From: Flavobacteriales bacterium
GTDB taxonomy: Bacteria; Bacteroidota; Bacteroidia; Flavobacteriales_D; Parvicellaceae
Reading direction: 5' to 3'
Assembly (NCBI GenBank): GCA_024635865.1
Contig: JAGXIB010000001.1
Coordinates: 1 to 45,973 of the forward strand
Length of the DNA: 45,973 nt
In this document: piece by piece, positions 43,369 through 45,973 of the stretch
Layout of the letters: each line of letters begins with the position of its first letter
Numbering within the stretch: position 1 is the stretch's first letter
Position numbers and translations under genes: made by a program
Notes under the pieces: model-generated
Told to the model about the DNA's origin: nothing
The model's database searches: none
What the model saw: only the letters and a program-made list of their open reading frames with translations

Positions 43369-43400
43369 AAAAAGGATAAACAAGCTTGTTTATCCTTTTT
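43369..43400 (-). terminator. Perfect 32-bp palindrome acting as intrinsic terminator
   Basis: 16-bp arms meet at AAGCTT with no intervening spacer. On the minus strand the 3' arm runs into eight consecutive T residues (43373-43366), so it should stop transcription from the stress-type cluster before pdhA. On the plus strand only five T residues follow. Confidence 0.75.
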
Positions 43401-43517
43401 AATTTTAGTAACCGTATTGGGTAAAATGTCTAACAAAACATTGCAAGAAGATATTCAAGTTATTCTCGACCTGTTTTATCTATAAAAAATTAATATTATC
43501 GACTCCCTTTTGGCAAT

Positions 43518-43643
43518 CTATTTTATTTCAAATAGCGATAAATAATGTCCAGACTTAAGAACACTTAACTGAGGGTTTCTTTGAGAGATTGCTCTGCAAA
43601 TAACACCCCCATTAGCCCCCAAATGATGTGCCTGATAATGAAT
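43518..43643 (-). pseudogene. Short open frame, possible C-terminal remnant of a lost gene
   Basis: In the 391-bp gap between pdhA and the lmo0937-like gene, the minus strand has a 41-codon frame between stops, with no start codon. Its translation (AHHLGANGGVICRAISQRNP, then QLSVLKSGHYLSLFEIK) has protein-like composition and could be the tail of a decayed gene. No family is recognised, and chance cannot be excluded. Confidence 0.25.
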
Positions 43644-43687
43644 CTAAAATAATTTTTCGTCTGCTCATAATTTATTGTTTTTTATGA

Positions 43688-43843
43688 TTAAATTGTTTTG
43701 TTTCCTTTTATTACTCTTAATATTACTGATATTACTGCAATAACTAGTAGAACATGAATAAATCCTCCTACATTGTATGCAATAAACCCTATTGCCCAAA
43801 AGATGACTAATATTACCGCAATAGTATAAAGTAAGTTTCCCAT
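43688..43843 (-). CDS. lmo0937-family small membrane protein, 51 aa
   Basis: The start at ATG 43843 gives MGNLLYTIAVILVIFWAIGF, the standard opening of lmo0937/DUF5670 proteins, with two membrane helices (about 4-22 and 26-44) and a basic end (VIKGNKTI). The frame extends to 43888, but the extra 15 residues (KVEKIKRINKK) do not belong to the family. These proteins are found in stress-linked clusters; molecular function unknown. It is downstream of the OM barrel gene, separated by a hairpin at 43891. Confidence 0.85.
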   Translation of the reverse strand: MGNLLYTIAVILVIFWAIGFIAYNVGGFIHVLLVIAVISVILRVIKGNKTI

Positions 43844-43890
43844 ATTTTTTTTGTTTATCCTTTTTATTTTCTCAACTTTAAGTACCAATC

Positions 43891-43912
43891 AGATGCTCAC
43901 TAATGAGCATCT
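43891..43912. other. Intercistronic hairpin
   Basis: A perfect 8-bp stem AGATGCTC / GAGCATCT with a 6-nt loop lies between the OM barrel gene and the lmo0937-like gene. There is no T-run on the minus strand, so partial termination or mRNA processing is likelier than full termination. Confidence 0.5.
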
Positions 43913-43940
43913 AAAAAGCTACCTAACTTAACCAATATAT

Positions 43941-44573
43941 TTAAAATCTAACCCCTATAGACGCTTGCATCCATTGGTTTTTGTAACGAGGTGTGGTTGA
44001 AGTACCATCACCATTATTTTCTTGTAAATCCCAATTAGCTCTAGCACCGAAAACAAAGTGTCCAAGGTTTATATCTATGCCAATAGAAGCCCCTAAGGTG
44101 TTTTTACGAATATTATCATTCTCAAACTCTTGTTCTATCGTAGTTACCGATGAAGCAAAAGAATCTTTTCTTGATAATAAGTAAGAAAATTGAGGGCCTG
44201 CCAGTATAGAGATAAATTCAGATGGTTTCAAGGCTAAATACAGAGGAATATCTAAATAACTTGTTGTTCTGGTGAAATCATAGTTTAATCCTAAAACCCT
44301 ACCGGTTGCCTTAAACCCTTTTTGAGAGTACAATACCTCTGGTTGTACCCCGAGGTATGTTCCAATTGGTATGGATAGAAAACCACCAATTGCCATTCCA
44401 TATTTTGCGTCTGCATCAAACTCTTCCCCTTTACTATCATATACATTGGCATAATTTAAGCCAATTCTTGCTCCAAGATGCATTGAATTCCTTGTATCTG
44501 TTTCGCTATCTTGTGCGAAAGCATTAAATGTTATCATTGTTAATGATATTGCTACTATGCTTAATTTTTTCAT
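43941..44573 (-). CDS. Outer-membrane beta-barrel (porin-family, PF13568-type)
   Basis: A signal peptide (VAISLTMITFNAFAQ) is followed by eight-strand-type barrel sequence: HLGARIGLNYANVY, GMAIGGFLSIPIGTYLGVQP, EVLYSQKGFKATG, TSYLDIPLYLALKP, ISILAGPQFSYLLSRKD, LGASIGIDINLGHFVFGARA and the C-terminal WMQASIGVRF with final Phe. Such small barrels are abundant in Bacteroidota and are mostly of unknown function. The start is 31 bp after the stop of the coiled-coil lipoprotein, so they are likely co-transcribed. Confidence 0.88.
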   Translation of the reverse strand: MKKLSIVAISLTMITFNAFAQDSETDTRNSMHLGARIGLNYANVYDSKGEEFDADAKYGMAIGGFLSIPIGTYLGVQPEVLYSQKGFKATGRVLGLNYDFTRTTSYLDIPLYLALKPSEFISILAGPQFSYLLSRKDSFASSVTTIEQEFENDNIRKNTLGASIGIDINLGHFVFGARANWDLQENNGDGTSTTPRYKNQWMQASIGVRF

Positions 44574-44603
44574 TTCTTTATTTTTTTTAGAATTTTATAT
44601 TAA

Positions 44604-45068
44604 TTATTTAACATTGTTTTTTCCTAAATCTTTTAATGATTGTCCTATCTCATTCATATCATGATTAAACTCATCTTTGAAAGTTTGCCATTTGTCATTT
44701 CCATCGTCGTTATAATCTTTTATTTTTTCTTTCATTGCCTTATTTTTTTCTTCCAGGTCATTGATTGATTTTTCATATTCGATTTTAGCTTCTTTTTTCT
44801 TCTCTTTAGCGGATTCTTTTAAATCAGCAATTAATTTTTCGTTAGCTGTTATTTTCTCATCCGATTCTAATTTGAATTTATTATACTGTTCAGTATAATC
44901 TTCTTGAGCTTCGTCTAAATCTTGTTGAGCTTCATCTACATTTAGTTTAGCTTCATCTACATTTGTTTTTGAAGCTTCTACTTTTTCAGAAGAAGTTGAG
45001 CAGCTTGTTAATACTAAGCCAAAGATAAATGTTGCCGATGCTAGTGTCAAAATTGATTTTTTCATCAT
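44604..45068 (-). CDS. Coiled-coil lipoprotein, sll1863-like stress protein
   Basis: A lipoprotein signal (ATFIFGLVLTSC, lipobox Cys23; either of two adjacent ATGs works) is followed by a highly charged coiled coil (about 30-125), with repeats such as TNVDEAKLNVDEAQQDLDEA and later KEAKIEYEKSINDLEEKNKA. The ending KWQTFKDEFNHDMNEIGQSL resembles sll1863-type stress-response proteins. It is probably anchored in the inner or outer membrane facing the periplasm. It is the first gene of a small cluster with an OM barrel and an lmo0937-type protein. No clear housekeeping promoter was found upstream, which would fit an alternative sigma factor. Confidence 0.8.
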   Translation of the reverse strand: MMKKSILTLASATFIFGLVLTSCSTSSEKVEASKTNVDEAKLNVDEAQQDLDEAQEDYTEQYNKFKLESDEKITANEKLIADLKESAKEKKKEAKIEYEKSINDLEEKNKAMKEKIKDYNDDGNDKWQTFKDEFNHDMNEIGQSLKDLGKNNVK

Positions 45069-45305
45069 TTGTTATTTTAGTTGTGAATTTGTTTTCACTT
45101 ATGTAAAGATGATGGATTATTACCCTTTTGTTATTATATAGTTCCCGAATTAAGTTATATAATTCACACGTTTGCAACTGTTTAGACATAAATGTGTCCA
45201 AACCATCAGCAGAAACACTACTTGGTATATCAAGACTATCCTAAAGAACTGGTAAAATGATGGACTCCGAAAAAAGAGAGCAAATAACTATAAAGGTTAA
45301 ATCTG
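45069..45305. other. Intergenic region upstream of the stress-type cluster
   Basis: 237 bp with no convincing gene. It must hold the promoter of the lipoprotein cluster and the 3' flank of the porin, but no TAnnTTTG match or T-run hairpin was seen. Confidence 0.5.
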
Positions 45306-45954
45306 CTAGAAACTAATAGCGGCTTCTACGTTTACACCTTCGAATTTTGACCCTGCAAATCTTCCAGTCCAAGCATCTCCCGTATATTGTTGATTTACGT
45401 ATTCAACTTTTGCCAAAATATTTTTTGAAATAAACCAGCCACCACCAACATTTAATCGGTTTATCGTTAGATTATTGCTGCTTTCCATGGGTTTACCATT
45501 TACGGTATTATACCTTCCTGCTACATAAAATTTTTCATCTGCACCAAAGCGATAAACTAGTTCGACTGCTAATTGGGTAAATGCTCCTTCTTTGTCTAAC
45601 ACAGGTTGGGTAAATTCTCTATTTCCAGATGCTAATTCGTATATACCAAAAAATTCAACTCCTTTAAATTTTATAAAAGGATTAATCTGAACTGCCATGA
45701 GTTTGCTAAAACGAGCATTGTATCTCCCGTCAAATGCTCCTCCTTGACTGTTGCCAAGTGAATCAGGTTTAGTTTGCAGTACATTGTAATACCTAGCACC
45801 TGATCGATCTCCTCCATATAGCCATGTTCCAGTCGTTATTCCCTGATTAGAGTAAACAGATCCAGTCAATCTTACTCTCAGGTCATTGTTCAATTGTTTA
45901 TCGAAACCTAGTTTACCATAAATCGAAGGTTGGTTGTCACTTTGAGCATTAACG
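45306..45954 (-). CDS. Outer-membrane porin-like protein, N-terminus cut by contig end
   Basis: The surviving ~216 residues are barrel strands (IYGKLGFDKQLNNDLRVRLT, QINPFIKFKGVEFFGIYELA, LAVELVYRFGADEKFYVAGR, INRLNVGGGWFISKNILAKV) ending in VNVEAAISF, with a terminal Phe for BAM recognition. The layout resembles Bacteroidota porins of the OprO/P-like or hypothetical type, and substrate is unknown. The frame continues into the adapter at 45955, where it would read MCIRDS; those residues are not biological. The true start and signal peptide lie outside the window. Confidence 0.85.
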
Positions 45955-45973
45955 CTGTCTCTTATACACATCT
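45955..45973. other. Nextera transposase mosaic-end adapter (sequencing artefact)
   Basis: The final 19 bases are exactly CTGTCTCTTATACACATCT, the Nextera/Tn5 mosaic end read out of the insert. In the porin frame it encodes the well-known artefact peptide MCIRDS. It is not genomic. Confidence 0.97.

Noticed and set aside
44986-45201. 71-aa minus-strand frame upstream of the coiled-coil lipoprotein
   Set aside because: It overlaps the lipoprotein start in another frame and shows no domain, signal or typical composition.
45257-45316. Tiny plus-strand frame beginning ATGATGGACTCC
   Set aside because: Only 19 codons, runs into the end of the porin gene on the other strand, no supporting signal.

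Overview
The window is AT-rich and reads as a chromosomal segment of a marine-type Flavobacteriales bacterium (phylum Bacteroidota), probably from the Crocinitomicaceae/Cryomorphaceae side of the order. The evidence is three proteins with gliding-motility type B C-terminal sorting domains, SprB-repeat adhesins with a PorP/SprF partner, OmpA-family TPR/PD40 proteins, a single-lipoyl PDH E2 next to E1 alpha, promoter elements of the Bacteroidota kind (TTG, about 19-21 nt, TAnnTTTG), and a lack of Shine-Dalgarno sequences. No rRNA, tRNA, CRISPR array, transposase or prophage was seen. The last 19 bases are not genomic: they are the Nextera transposase mosaic-end adapter, so the right edge is an untrimmed contig end.

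Layout. 1-5213 (minus): two tandem envelope proteins with TPR, PD40 beta-propeller and regulatory-domain architecture. The second runs off the left edge and carries six inserted ~40-residue repeats. 5453-8827 (minus): a 2-oxo acid dehydrogenase E2, then a glycosyltransferase fused to a shrunken phosphoglycosyltransferase-like domain. 9176-14518 (minus): an operon of a large TPR protein, a TonB-receptor-like barrel and two tiny membrane proteins. 14647-21091 (minus): a tightly packed housekeeping run in the order prfB, DUF3667, arsC-like, rnhA, quinone oxidoreductase, DUF819 transporter-like, MORN/TonB protein.

21367-27247 (plus): a LON-domain protein, a secreted YD-repeat-like protein, ferritin, a very basic secreted protein with no normal start codon (23505-23861), then a three-gene unit of YfiR-like periplasmic protein, TPR protein and HAMP-SpoIIE phosphatase. 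This last unit is the best candidate for an under-described signalling system: YfiR normally controls a diguanylate cyclase, but here the linked membrane output is a PP2C-type phosphatase.

27542-30842 (minus) and 30996-40025 (plus): the type IX secretion and adhesin region. One FN3-type protein with a type B sorting domain lies on the minus strand. On the plus strand a small secreted protein, two SprB-repeat adhesins (12 repeats each) and a PorP/SprF protein form a translationally coupled operon. 40097-45973 (minus): YceI lipoprotein, PDH E2 and E1 alpha, a small envelope-stress-like cluster (coiled-coil lipoprotein, OM barrel, lmo0937-type membrane protein), and the C-terminal part of a porin broken by the contig end.
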